Position numbers and translations under genes: made by a program
In this document: one piece after another, positions 1-11,805 of the stretch
How positions within the stretch are numbered: the stretch's first letter is position 1
How the letters are laid out: each line of letters opens with the position of its first letter
Assembly: GCA_028532985.1 (NCBI GenBank)
Contig: JANCIK010000003.1
Location: forward strand, 1,808,001 to 1,872,000
Length of the DNA stretch: 64,000 nucleotides
DNA from: Stropharia rugosoannulata
Taxonomy: Eukaryota > Basidiomycota > Agaricomycetes > Agaricales > Strophariaceae
Direction: 5' to 3'
The notes under the pieces: model-generated
Seen by the model: the letters and a program-made list of their open reading frames with translations, nothing else
What the model was told of the DNA's origin: nothing
The model's database searches: none

Positions 1-2167
1 GATCAGAAAAGTAATCAAGGAAATCGTTTGAATGGTTTTCCCCAAACCCTATTTAAAAACCTGTTAGCTGCGTTAATTTCAATAAAATTGAGCCTACCAT
101 TTCGTCTGCAAGGATGCCATTGAGCCTATTGTTGTATAGACTGACCATCCACTGCAAGCCTTTCATTTGGTAATCCTTCAGTTTGCCACCAACCAGAATA
201 CCTGGCTGCCTCATGATCTTCTCAGAAATTCTGTGAGCCACCGCATAATAGTCAACCTTCTTATCGCCTTCAACCATGTCGTCAGCATTGATCTGGGCTC
301 CGAATGTGGTCTCGTTTGCAGGCCCATCTTCTTGTTCAAATCCATGCTCGTTCATCGGCCCACCTTCATTCTGCTGAGCAACAACAGCTTGTGCAAGCGA
401 GTCAAGATAAGCGTCTGTCTGACGAAGCAGATGGGTGATGCGAGTGTCCTTTGCAGTGTCGATAAGCTTCATATATGCCTCTTCATCATCGGCTTTAAGA
501 GCTCTGAGACGTTCTTTCGCAAGCCTCTCAATACGTTTTTGCTCCTCTTTTTCGGTATGAAGATGAAAGTTGAGCACAGCACGACCCAGACGGAATATCC
601 TGTCCTGAGCAGCCCTATTAACAGCAATGACTTCTTTGCCATGGTTGCAGATGACGCCGAGTTGCTCAACATGCTTATACTTTGCACGCCTTTCGCGATC
701 AGCGCGCTGTTTGCGTTCAAGTTGCTCTGTCATTCGCGCATCGCGGATGTTGGGCTTTCGAGTGCGGCGGAATTCAAGGCGGTTGAGAGGAAGCATGGCC
801 CCATGAGTCAGTCTCTCTGCAACCTGAGCCCGTAGAGCTCTCTGTTTGTCAAGGACGCGAAGCGATTTTAGCTCTATCAAAGCCCGTATTTTCCCATGCG
901 CGGTGTCACTAGGGTGCATAAGAGCGCTATATGAAGGGCCAGAATAGGTGGTCACGGTGCTTTCACTCTCCTTGTCTTCTTTGAACTTCTCGTCTTGAGT
1001 AACATCAACGTTGGTGTCAAAGTTTCCATCGCCCATCGTGGAAGGCAAAGCCTCCAGTTCCCGAATTCGCTGGTGAATACGAGCGTCGATAAAGCGTTCA
1101 CGTTCGTTTATTATCTGGTGGGCGTCAAGACCAGCTGGCATGATGGTAGGAATTATGAGACGCTGCAAGTGCGTTGGAAACAAAGCCGGATCTGCGTCTG
1201 CAAATCGCTTCAAATGAGTGAAGGGATGCCTATATGCATTATATGGGTGGATGCCTGAGTTGACGTCGTCTTCTAAGAAAGGGCCCTTGGGATAGTCGGC
1301 AGACTCGACAGGTGTGGCATCCGCTTCTTCAGCTTTGACGGAACCTTCATGTGAAATAGAGGCAGAAAGAATAGGTGTGCTTGACTCTCCTTTAGTCGCC
1401 TTGACTGCGGCATCGACAATACGTGAAGGTGCATCCGGTCCTTGAAGCATCTTGTCGAGGTCAGGAATGGCAGTGTTTGGGACCCGCATAGCCTGCTGAA
1501 TATGCTCTGGGACGGGATGTCCTCGAGAAATGAGTTTAAAAGCATGAATTTGAGCACGCAGGGCATTGATTTGATCGGTGGTAAAAGACACTGGAGTCTG
1601 CGAGGTAGGAGGGAAAGATTGGGTAGGCAGGGGTCCACTTGTCAAGGAGGGTGTAGAGGTGGAACCATTGGTAAGTGCTTGAGTGTGACCGTTAGTTGTA
1701 GACTGGGGTTGAACCTGACCGTTGCTCATAGAATTTGTTTGTCGTTGTCCTTCATGAGGTGGTTGAGAAAGACATTGGGGACAGGAGGAACGGGAACTCA
1801 CGAGCACTGATAGCGGAGATGTACTTGAGAAGGTTCTCAAGCTCACCTGGAGACTTCTGCTCCGTAGGATTTTTGCGCAAGAAGTTAGCGCGCTTGGGAA
1901 GATGTTAACAGGGAGGATTTGCAAGGCAATACAATATGGGCATACCATCATCATCTGCTGGAGATCAGGCATGGGAGGCCTTTGCTGAGCAGGTTGCTGG
2001 CCCATATTCGGGGGCATGCCGTTGCCCAGCATTTGAGCGGACATTGGGGAAGGCGGGATTGATGGTTCGTCGGTCGCGTCTGGCACTGCTGGGCTTTGCA
2101 AAGTCACGAAGCCGCCGCGTGATGAATGAGTAGAACAACGTCGGCGAGTCACAACAACAGAGAACAA
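1..2167 (-). CDS. snf2: SNF2/STH1 (BRG1/BRM-type) chromatin-remodelling ATPase, N-terminal part
   Basis: This is the 5' part of the catalytic ATPase of a SWI/SNF or RSC complex, which slides or evicts nucleosomes in the nucleus. Visible in order are a Pro/Gln-rich N-terminus, a QLQ domain (DQINALRAQIHAFKLI), an HSA and post-HSA helical region rich in Arg/Lys/Glu, and the start of the SNF2 helicase domain (LKDYQMKGLQWM). Three introns are inferred on the minus strand: 1945-1893, 1801-1750 and 97-49. The first two restore a conserved exon containing NFLRKNPTEQKS. The third joins ILADEM to GLGKTIQT, completing the Walker A motif. The gene runs off the left edge, so the helicase core and bromodomain are not seen. 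The start at 2167 is the first Met of the open frame and is uncertain; an additional 5' exon is possible. SNF2 and STH1 cannot be distinguished from this part. Confidence 0.9.
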
Positions 2168-2274
2168 ATCGAGTCACTGTCACATCCTTCAGTCACGTGC
2201 GTTAATGTCAACGCGCGTTTTAATGGCTGCACGCGATTGTGCTTCGTCTCCAATTTGTTGCTACCTCAAACATT
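2168..2274. promoter_or_regulatory. Divergent intergenic region of SNF2-like gene and Ku80
   Basis: About 107 bp separates the proposed start codons of the minus-strand remodeller gene and the plus-strand Ku80 gene, so any core promoter elements for both must lie here or in the 5' untranslated or coding parts. I see no clear TATA box. The assignment rests only on gene orientation. Confidence 0.4.
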
Positions 2275-5200
2275 ATGCCTGGAGAACGAGCAGGAGTAGG
2301 TTGCGCCGTTTGACCATGACATCCGCTAATAACACGGACTAGTACACAGTTTCAATGTTCATTATCGACGTATCGGCGTCGATGGGGACCACCCGGTCTG
2401 TCGAGGTCCAAGACACGTCTTCGGGAGCGTCGAAGACTGTTGAAATGTCAAATCTAGAGTACGGCCTGCAATACATTAAAATGAAAATCCAGGAAATGGT
2501 ATGACCAGTAGCTCTGTCGTGTATTCTACTCATGTTCGTCAGATATTTAATGGCAGGAAGACAGACCAATGCGGGGTTATTTTATGTGGCTCAGAAGGTG
2601 GATGTCCCTCGAATACTTCATTACAGCCAACCTGACTAAATCAGATACCCGAAATATTGTGAACGACGCAACTGGAGAATACGACAATATTTTAGAGTAT
2701 CTTCCTATCGCTCAACCAAATGCAAGCACGATAGCCAAGTTGGATGCTCTTGAAGCATCGATCACATTTGGTGACCGTACGTCCATTTCGTCTCGACAAA
2801 TACTTCTCACGGAACTAATGTGGCATTGCCTAGCCATTGATGCGTTGATTGTAGCGATAGAGACTCAGAATAAATATCTTGCCTCGAAAAAGTCCTGGAC
2901 ACGCCGGATCACTCTCTTGACCGATGGGGAGACCCCGATTGCAGTTGAAGATTGGGAGGTTACCGTTAAGAAAATGAATATGCTTAATATCCATCTTAGC
3001 ATTGTGTAAGTAGCACGTAAAAAATTATCATACTGGTGGCTAACTTATTCCTATATAGCGGTATTGATTTTGACGACGAAGAACTACCTTATACAGAAAT
3101 CGATAAAAGCGACACGAAGGTAGACTCGAATATGTCTTTGGTAGAATACACTGAGATTGTTTTATTATAGCGTCAAAATGAACAGTTTTACCAAAAGCTG
3201 ACATCTGCTTTATCGTCTGCCACAATGGGCACATGTGAATTAGCTTTACAATCTGCCAACTACCCAGATCCCAAAGCAGTTAAATCGTCCCTCATAACCT
3301 CCACTCTTCGAATTGGAGACACCAATAACTCTGACCGTGAAGAGGAAGCCTTGGAATTTTCGATCAAGGCAAGCAAGTGTACATCTTTGGCCCGACCTAA
3401 AACTTGGAAGAAGTTCATTCTGCGGCAAGAGCTGGAAAATTCGGATAGTATGATGGTCGACACAGACAACAGTGATTGGGCTTATGTACCACTTAAGATG
3501 GAGACGCGATATTATAACGACCGCAATCGTCTTCACGGAAATAGTGACGAGAATGGCGACGTGAACATGAAAAAGGAAGACGAAGAAGAAGAAGACGGTA
3601 TTCATCTTTCGAGCACTGAAGCACAACCGAAGAAACCTGATAGCCTTGAAGAGTTGGAGAAAGAGGACTTGGTTCGGGGGTTCAAGTATGGGACAACCTA
3701 TGCACCGTGCCCCGATGGCCAGTTCCCTCGACTTGATACGCGTAAAGGGATTGACATTTGCGGCTTTTTCCCTCGGGCTAATGTAAGGAATTTTTCTCGT
3801 TTGTTGTGATCTTTTCTAAGCAATGTGTAGTATCGCCGGGAACTCTCCATGGGTGAAATACAGTACATATGGGCTGACCCATCTTCAGCGCAACAGCAGG
3901 TTGCACTGTCCTCTTTTGTGCAAGCAATGCAGAAGAAGGGAGTCCTCGCTATCGCTCGCTGGGTTTCAAGAGATGGGATGGATCCTAAGATGGGCGTCCT
4001 AATACCTGTCACTGGCGATAACGTCCATTATTTACTTTGGGGTCAAGTATGTAAAGCTTTTCCTACTTTATTGGTTTTTAGTTGATCATCCAAGTAGATG
4101 CCCTTCTCAGATGACGTCCGCAAATATACTTTTGCATCATTGAACCACCTCGTTAACAAGAAGGGGGAAATCTTAACAGAGCATCCCTATCTACCCACTC
4201 AAGAGCAGCTTGACACGATGGACAATTTTGTTGACTCTATGGACCTAATGGGTGCTGATGAGGATGAGGATGGGTGAGGTTAATTATTCTTGACTGATCC
4301 CCACTAACTTCCATTAGGGAGCGGAGACCATGGTTCCAAACGATCAATTCTTATAATCCAGCCATACATCGCGTTAAACAGGCTATGTTTCACTGTGCGA
4401 TAGTTAGTGATCTATCCAAGTACCCACTTCCTCCACCACATCCCGAACTCACAAAATACTTCGAACCGCCTGTCGGGGTAGTAGAAAAGGCGCGGACTGT
4501 TATAGAAGAATGCAAAACTATTTTCAACGTTAAACGAGGTAATATCTTACATTTCCTTAAGACTAGCTGATCCTAATATACTATCAGTTCCAAAGAGAAT
4601 TATAAGGACAAAGAAAGATGACCATGTACACGCCCAGGATGATGAAGACGATATGCTTCTATTGAATCGGAAGGCTGGACCTTTTACACCAGCTACCGCT
4701 GAATCTAGATCATCGTCTATGAACGATGTTAAAATCCAGCCTACTGAGGCTGATAGTGAAACGGAGGATGATGATGATGATGTACTCCTGAACAGGAAAC
4801 CAACTGCACCAGTTAGAGGTCCTACCAGTCTTCCTCTCACGCCTGCTCGTTCGCCTTCACTGGAGGTAGACTTCGGGCGAGCTAGTAATCGAATTGTTGG
4901 TACGAGCTTTCCGTTAAAGGATTTTGAGGGTGGTATCGCGCAAGCTATGGTTAGCAAAGCCGTGGAAGATCTTTGTATAGTCATTGCAGAGATTCTTTTC
5001 AAACCTTTCGCCAACCGACGGACAGTGGAAATTGTGGAATGTGTTACTGCTTTGCGGAGGACTTGTTTGGAGGTATATTTATGTGTTCTTCTTCCATCAT
5101 CAAACCTAACGAACTTTTCTCTGAAATAATAACAGAATAATAAAGTGCTGGAATGGAATACGTGGGTGCAGATTTTTAACAAGGACGCAGATTTTGACAT

Positions 5201-5395
5201 AACACTTTCAGGTTTATTTCCCACTTAAAAGACAGGTGCCTCTCTTCTCCTGGGAATGTCGAGTTTTGGGAAGCGATTCAAGAGAAAGGAAGGGACCTTT
5301 CTCTTATAAGTGAACAAGAAGCGAACCAACAAGGTGCTAAATCTACCGTTACCGAGAATGAGGCCGGAGAGGTGAGTCATTACACACTGCTCTAG
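2275..5395 (+). CDS. ku80: Ku80 subunit of the Ku70/Ku80 DNA-end-binding complex
   Basis: Ku80 (XRCC5) forms a ring with Ku70 that binds DNA double-strand ends in non-homologous end joining and at telomeres. Exons inferred: 2275-2295, 2343-2498, 2543-2597, 2645-2776, 2834-3005, 3059-3119, 3171-3782, 3831-4046, 4098-4273, 4318-4538, 4588-5072, 5136 onward. They give one frame of about 769 residues before the last exon(s). The N-terminus MPGERAG joins to YTVSMFIIDVSASMG, a von Willebrand A fold. It continues with FNGRKTDQCGVIL, the Ku core (LVRGFKYGTTY, GVLAIARW) and a C-terminal helical region. The tiny first exon is supported because its junction restores the family's conserved start. The C-terminal splice near 5155-5245 is unresolved: a conserved-looking stretch (GNVEFWEAIQEKGRDLSLIS) is in another frame. 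The end at 5395 is therefore approximate. Confidence 0.9.
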
Positions 5396-5518
5396 GTCCT
5401 CCTAAAATAACGCTATTCTGGAGTTTATGTCTGAGAATCTGGGAATATGACTTCCATGTACAATAAGCAATTGCATCGTATAATGTTTGTCAAATAGTCG
5501 GAGTAGAATGTGCCTTCG

Positions 5519-7571
5519 CTATCTGCTCCACCACCCTCCTAACAGACTACTTAAACCACTGCGGGCGGGTGTTTGCTGGACGGGAACAAGCGGGGAAGTA
5601 ACGTCTGCCTTCGCTTTTGGAGCAAGTTTCTTCTCCACTCCCTCGACTTTGGGTGCTGAAGAGGCGGTAGTTACGGCCGCGGGTATGCTAGATGACTTTC
5701 CTGCGCGTTGATGTAGGGAATCGATATCCAATTCAACATAGTTAAGAGCTATGTTGAAGAAGAGTGGCTTCTCGTTAGACAATGATTCGAGAGTAGCAGA
5801 TCCCCCATTATATGCGAACCAGTCCCGTTTATGCTTTATTCCCTCTGCCATGAGTGACCTTTCGAGCTCTTTTATAGTTCCGGAGTTTAGTGGGAAAAAC
5901 CGAAGATTGCCATTGTTGATCAAATCGGACTCGGACAACGATAAACTGGACGTTGTTTCTCGAATATAAATCGTTGCACGTTGTAATAGGGTAAGCGCTT
6001 CGGGGAATTTCTTGGTAGCTTTATAGCACTGGGCGAGATACAAACACCTCTGCGCATTAACTGTAGTGATCCTGGCTTCAATGGCGAGTGCTAAATCAGG
6101 ACTATCGTCAACGATGCTGAGACTGCGCATTTGAGTTAAACTTTGTAGGATGGTGTCCAAGAGTTTTACAACAGCTGGGTAAAGTCTGTTGTCTACATTC
6201 GTTGTGTCGGCAGCAGGTTGAAAAGCGCTGGTCGTAGAGAAGTCCTTGAGCTTATCCGTTCCCCCAGAAGAGATGAGGGTGTTCATGAGCAGGAGGTCGC
6301 GTTGAATACGCCGCGCGAGCAATTGATATACGATATAAGCATGAACGAACTGTATATCGCGGACGCCTGTACCAGCGTTGTTGACCCCAGTTAACTGAAA
6401 TAAGTGGTTAGAAGGCATTGTATGTCATAAGATAGTATATTCATGTACCTGTTGTGATTCTTGCAGTTTCCTGGAGACATCTTCTGCATCGCTAAGAGCA
6501 GACAAAACTTCGTCATATGACGTTTCACCTAATTTGGATTTTCCAGTGCGACTAAACGGACTGCTCCCAATGTCTAAATACTTTTCAGCTTCTTGCACAC
6601 GTATCAGGACGTCTACGAGCTCTGGATATCGCACAGGAACTGGCTGGCCATCCCAGATACGTTCCTCTAGCTTTGAGTCATCCGATGTTCTGTGTTGAGA
6701 CGAGTGCAGCGCCAATAGAAGTGCATCACAATTGTCGACCACTTCATTCCGATTCTTAGGTGCGAGCTCCGCAACAATTCCATCTACGTCGTAAGCCTTG
6801 GTATATCCAAGCTCGTGTGCACAATAGCGGATTTCAGGACTAATGTCGTCAGAGAATTGAACAGCTAACGCTTGATTGCGACTAGTTGAAGAAGCCTTTT
6901 CGAGTTCGCCAAGAAGGGATCTTGCAACACTTAACTGGATCAGAGCGTCGGTAAATTCATCCCGATAGCGAAGGAAGCGGCCATTGATAATAAGAGTGTA
7001 CACCGTGGCCTCGATCAGATTTTCGACGGGGAGCTTAGATGATGCATGGAGAGTGTGGCAGAGAGAGAGTAATTGTGCGGACCAGTGAACTGCCCTGCGA
7101 AAGCGGCCGGTAGCGCTGTGACGCAAAGAGCTAGCGATATGTTCATTTTCCGGCATTAACGACAATTTAATGAGTTCTTGAGCATAAGACCATGCGCGCT
7201 CGGCTTCGAACAGTAAAAGTTGAAGACTGATGCCTTTAATTAGAGGCTCGCAGTATTTTAGAATCTACTCACTGTCCGTCTTTCACATTATCTTGGGTGA
7301 ATGCTGGCAGCTTCTTAAAGTCCTTTCCTTTTCCGTGCGTCATCTTTAATGTAGAACGAAGACGGTGAGTGCGGTTGGCGCAGTGCTTGCTATATCACGG
7401 TTAATAAGGACAATCAAGGCAGGAAGATCTACCGACCGGTAACGAGTGAGATCGTTGTATCGTAGTCCATATGCATTCCTCTGATCATTGGAAATTTTTA
7501 GAGCTGTCGCCCAGGTGAGTCGTGAGCGATGCAGAGAATAATAGACAGATACCTCTGAAGGCGAGTGACAT
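5519..7571 (-). CDS. srp68: Signal recognition particle subunit SRP68
   Basis: SRP68 binds 7S RNA and pairs with SRP72 in the S domain of the signal recognition particle, which targets nascent secretory proteins to the ER. Exons (minus strand): 7571-7553, 7503-7437, 7389-7273, 7226-6449, 6394-5519; introns are 46-54 nt. The joined frame is 618 residues, the usual length for the family. Diagnostic stretches are the N-terminal [15 protein letters not shown] followed by [14 protein letters not shown], then [13 protein letters not shown], tetratricopeptide-like helices, and a Gly/Trp C-terminus ending LLGGWWSR that is typical of fungal SRP68. The first exon encodes only six residues plus one base; it was chosen because its splice restores the conserved start. 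The gene is tail-to-tail with Ku80 (about 120 bp) and head-to-head with GET3 (61 bp). Confidence 0.93.
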
Positions 7572-7632
7572 GACGGTGATAGATGAAGAACAAGACGCGT
7601 CACAACCCGGACCTTTTGCTCACACCATCACA
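7572..7632. promoter_or_regulatory. Compact bidirectional promoter region of SRP68 and GET3
   Basis: Only 61 bp lies between the two inferred start codons, both of which are backed by family-conserved N-termini. The genes must share promoter elements or use start sites inside the other gene's 5' end. Both products act in protein targeting to the ER, so co-regulation would make sense, but that is inference. Confidence 0.45.
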
Positions 7633-9043
7633 ATGGCCACCGATCTTCTCCCTCCCACTCTGCAAAACGTCCTCGACCAAACTTCTCTCAAGTGGATCTT
7701 CTGTGGTGCGTACAAGTCATTTGTGCTCGTTCCCTTTCTCATGTATACGTCTATAGGAGGGAAGGGTGGCGTTGGTCTGTAGTCCAGTGATCCCCTTTTT
7801 CATATGTTCATCTAGGAACGGTGATTCAGGCAAAACCACGACTTCCTGTTCCCTTGCAATTCAGCTGGCCAAATGCCGCCAATCTGTTCTTCTAATTGTA
7901 AGTTAACATGAATGATAAGATTTGCCTATCAGGAGATCTTGACTGCTGTTCTTGTAGTCCACAGACCCGGCCCACAATTTGTCTGATGCCTTTGGCCAGA
8001 AATTCTCGAAGGATGCGACCAAAGTCAATGGATTTGATAATCTGTTTGCTATGGAAATCGATCCGACCAGTGCTATCCAAGAGATGGTCGAGCAATGTGT
8101 GTGCTTAAGAACCTCTATTCATTACAGCTTATTTCATGGCTTATTCTAGCTGATTCTAATGGAATGATGGGGTCGATGATGCAAGATTTGGCATTTGCGA
8201 TTCCTGGAGTTGACGAGGCAATGAGTTTCGCAGAGATCATGAAGTAGGTATCCCAAACATGACATGATGATTATTCGACAACAATAACCTCGAACAGGCA
8301 TGTCAAATCCATGGAATATTCGGTTATTGTTTTCGATACTGCCCCTACAGGACATACGCTCCGTTTCTTGTCTTTTCCGACTGTTCTCGAGAAGGCGTTA
8401 GGGAAATTGAGTAGCTTGGGCTCTCGCTTTGGCCCAATGATCAGTCAGGTACGTGTAACGCGTCTGAGGAGACTTTGATGAGACGATTATTTGCTCAAAT
8501 CCGCCACAGATGTCGGCGATGATGGGTGGGGAAGCTGGATCTCAAGAGGACATGTTTGCCAAGCTCGAAAATATGCGCGCTGTGATTACTGAAGTGAATA
8601 CTCAGTTCAAAGATCCTGTATGTGTCGTTTATATGCCCTTTCTCATGGCCGATCTTACATATGTTTAGGAAAAAACGACTTTTGTTTGCGTTTGCATTTC
8701 TGAATTTCTTTCCCTATACGAGACGGAACGCTTGATCCAGGAGCTTACTGCCTACGAGATTGATACGCATAATATTGTGGTTAATCAATTATTGTACCCA
8801 AAGAAGTGTACGTTTCAAGTTCATCAGATGTGTCGTATCTAACTGTTTATAGCATCAAACTGTGAGCACTGTCAAGTGCGTCAAAAAATGCAACAAAAGT
8901 ATCTTGCAGAAGCACACGAGCTTTATGATGAATTCTTCCACATTGTCAAGTTACCGTTGCTTACAGAAGAGGTTAGGGGTCCGGAGAAGCTTAAAACATT
9001 TAGCCAAATGCTCGTAGAACCTTATGTCCCTCCTCAAGATTAA
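7633..9043 (+). CDS. get3: GET3 ATPase (guided entry of tail-anchored proteins)
   Basis: Get3 (TRC40/ArsA family) is the cytosolic homodimeric ATPase that carries tail-anchored membrane proteins to the Get1/Get2 receptor at the ER. Nine exons are inferred: 7633-7705, 7757-7774, 7830-7897, 7958-8096, 8150-8243, 8298-8448, 8510-8617, 8669-8807, 8853-9043, giving 326 residues. Motifs: the P-loop GKGGVGKTT, whose second half is only restored by splicing 7775-7829; switch [13 protein letters not shown]; switch [12 protein letters not shown]; and the zinc-binding CEHC of the dimer interface. The hydrophobic Met-rich substrate-binding helices are recognisable ([12 protein letters not shown]). The 18-nt second exon is unusually small. 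The start gives the family-typical length and N-terminus ([19 protein letters not shown]). Confidence 0.95.
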
Positions 9044-11362
9044 TAGTAGATGTTGATTAGATGCCCAAGGTCTTCATAAGGCTGCTAGTTTGTATATAAA
9101 CACACCAGCAAGACCACTGTGCTTCGCACGTCGATTTGCTAGATAACTATTTAATTAATTTTTAGGCACATAATATTCACATTGTCATGGAACAGTCTTG
9201 TAATCTTATTTTTTGCCCTTGCCTGCCACAATCAGACTCGCTTAATAGAATCTCAGTTCATGTACGAATGACTAAATTGACAAGTAAAGTACCTAAAAGA
9301 ATCTGTAAGGTACGACGGTAGGTTAATAATGATGAATGGAACTGCAGTGAACCTAGGAATATGCACACGCCCTAAGCGAGACGCGGTTGTGGCCCATGGT
9401 GCGCACACTTTGTGACATGGTCTGCATACTCATCAGTGAAATGTAGAAAAATGGATAACCATCTGTAATGCCTTATAAGGTCAATGCAATTGTTGCAAGC
9501 TGCTGTCATTGGTGCAACACTGCAATCATATTACAACAGGGGATATATAGTGATTGTAGCGCCACCCCAATGTATATAATTGTCACATTCTAATAAAATT
9601 ATGTGCTTTCATTGTGAACCTGGAGAAAGTATATACAATAATTATATGTTGTAGGAATGCACATTACAAACTATAACTGTCAGAGACAATTTCAGGATAT
9701 GAAAATATAAGAAATAAAGTAAAACAAGTATTACTTCTACAAATTTGCTATACAGATGCTACGTTGCCAGTATGCTTAAAATGCATTATGTGTTTGCTGT
9801 AAAAATAACCAAACAGCTGTAAGTGGAATAGGATATTCTGTCTGCAGTCAGTTAACACCAGTCTTCCATCAAATAACTGGCTACATTACAGCATTAGAAA
9901 AGTGTGCCATGACAAGAAATCTGGGAGTTTAGTTGCATTGCTTATCCGTTATTTCAGAAACGAACATTCAATGTGGGCTTTGGTACATTATATACTTTAC
10001 CTGAAATCCCATTGTATATTGTATATTGTGGAAACAAATTAATTGATCTGTAAGTCACCTGTGTAATGATATACATAGGCACTCAGCATCCAAGTGACTG
10101 AGTGTTGATTACAATTTGTGGTAAAGTATCTATTCTACTATCACTCAAAGAAAGACCACCTTGAAACCATAGGTTGTGTGCAAGACTTAAAGCATGACTG
10201 TTATATATAAGTAGGATATATGCCTATTCTTTGAGTGATGGATTGAAGCAGTGGTAGACTTTGAAGGATAATGGTGATGACAAAACAATTATCAAAAGAT
10301 ACAGTCATGATCATGATCATTCCAAGAAATCCTACACAAAGTATATAGAACAAAAGCCTACAGTGAGTAGTTTATGATTCAATAAGTGTTCTGCAACTGT
10401 GTTGCAGTTCTCATAATTTTGGCAAAGCTTGGCTATTCTGAATCCACCTTCTGGAATCTGATGATGTGATTATCATATAGGAAACAGAAGTTTGTTTGGT
10501 GAATGCCATGCTACCAGATTATGGTTCAATTACAGTATATTTCCTGCCTGGTAGTGACATACATTGACAAGTCTGTTTGAGGCAGAATTACTAGATATTT
10601 AATTACAAGATATGTGTACTAACTAGGTACTCAATTGTATAGTTAATATGATATAGTACTATGTACATCAAAGGTCTAGGTGAGAAATGGTAAGAACCAT
10701 ATAACATTTATATATACTTATAGGATTTATAGAGTGGGTGGACTTGTCTCCCGGATTGCCCTCTGCCTTGCAAGTTTGTCTCAAGACTTACATGTGTTTG
10801 CAGAAGCACCATTATGGTGGGGAAAAATTTGCCTGTGAAAGATTAGATCTAATGTTGCACTCTACAGTAAAGCTCAAATAATGTACATGCTCCACCATCT
10901 CAGCAATTTCTCTGAATGCTTTTGTGCTGCCTCACCACCAGGGGTTTCAAAGAATTCCACTATCAGTGCATATAGTGAACGGTAATTAAAGAGGTTATAG
11001 ACCTCCATCCAGTGAGTGGCATCAGTCAAATTGAAGGCCAGCTATTCCAATAATGATGCAAAGATTAGAGAAAAGGAACAATGACTCAGAAACAAAAGGC
11101 TGGCTTACCAGAACGGCAGCATAAGCTATGGAACACGGAGTCACTTGTCTGTCCATGCCAAGAATTTGGGCTACATTACACTTTGTTGCCTTCTTTTGCA
11201 AATCAGTTGCCAAACATCTTTTTTTTCTAGTTGAACCGGTTTCATCTTCATCGTTGAAACATTCAGATGAAGAAGGAGATATGAAAATACAAGAATAGGT
11301 CTATAAATGGTAGTACTAGTATAGTAAGTAAATGAAGAACTGAAGTGTCAATGCACAGACCT
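9044..11362. other. AT-rich non-coding stretch between the host genes and the transposon cluster
   Basis: About 2.3 kb without any open frame I can connect to a gene. Composition becomes AT-rich right after GET3 and coding-like codon structure disappears. It probably contains old, decayed repeats; the only structure I can point to is the small inverted repeat at 10140-10239. No tRNA, rRNA or conserved exon was recognised. Confidence 0.5.
10140..10239. repeat. Short inverted repeat, possible miniature element
   Basis: A 13-bp perfect inverted repeat (ATCACTCAAAGAA at 10140-10152 and its complement at 10227-10239) encloses about 75 bp of AT-rich DNA. It could be a very small MITE or a chance hairpin. 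No convincing target duplication is visible. Confidence 0.35.
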
Positions 11363-11371
11363 TTACAAGTA

Positions 11372-11394
11372 GGATTATTCTACCTTGAAACCCT
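11372..11394 (+). repeat. Left terminal inverted repeat of the MULE
   Basis: These 23 bp match the complement of 17851-17873 exactly. The next 13 positions still match at about 11. The preceding 9 bp form the left target duplication. Confidence 0.9.
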
Positions 11395-11805
11395 ATTTCT
11401 CGTTGAAACCCAGGGTTTCAACAGAAACCCATCAGTTTGCCTTCAGTGCAATGTTTGTAGGTTGTATGGCATAGCTTTCTTGCCGAAATATGCCAAGCTT
11501 GACATGCCGTGTGTGCCAGCTATGTTTGGCACTCTCAATGACGCAGCAGACATGCACTGAACCGACCTTGCCTACCAACTCTCTAGTTATCATTTGTACT
11601 GTTCCTCGAGTATCTAACTACCCGCCATATCTCTGTCTCTGGTTACTCTTTAGGTAAGTAAACATTGTTTCTTGTCCATGCTCTAGGTTCTGATCATTGC
11701 TTCAGTTTACTATAGGACCTATGTAGTTCCGTTTTGCTTCCGTCGAATGCATGCATACATTTTTATTCATTCTTGCTCGATGCCTCAAAAAAAGTACAGC
11801 CCATA

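Noticed and set aside
1750..1945. Continuous minus-strand open frame through this stretch of the SNF2-like gene
   Set aside because: Two canonical short introns restore a conserved remodeller exon in another frame, so the continuous translation here is largely intron sequence.
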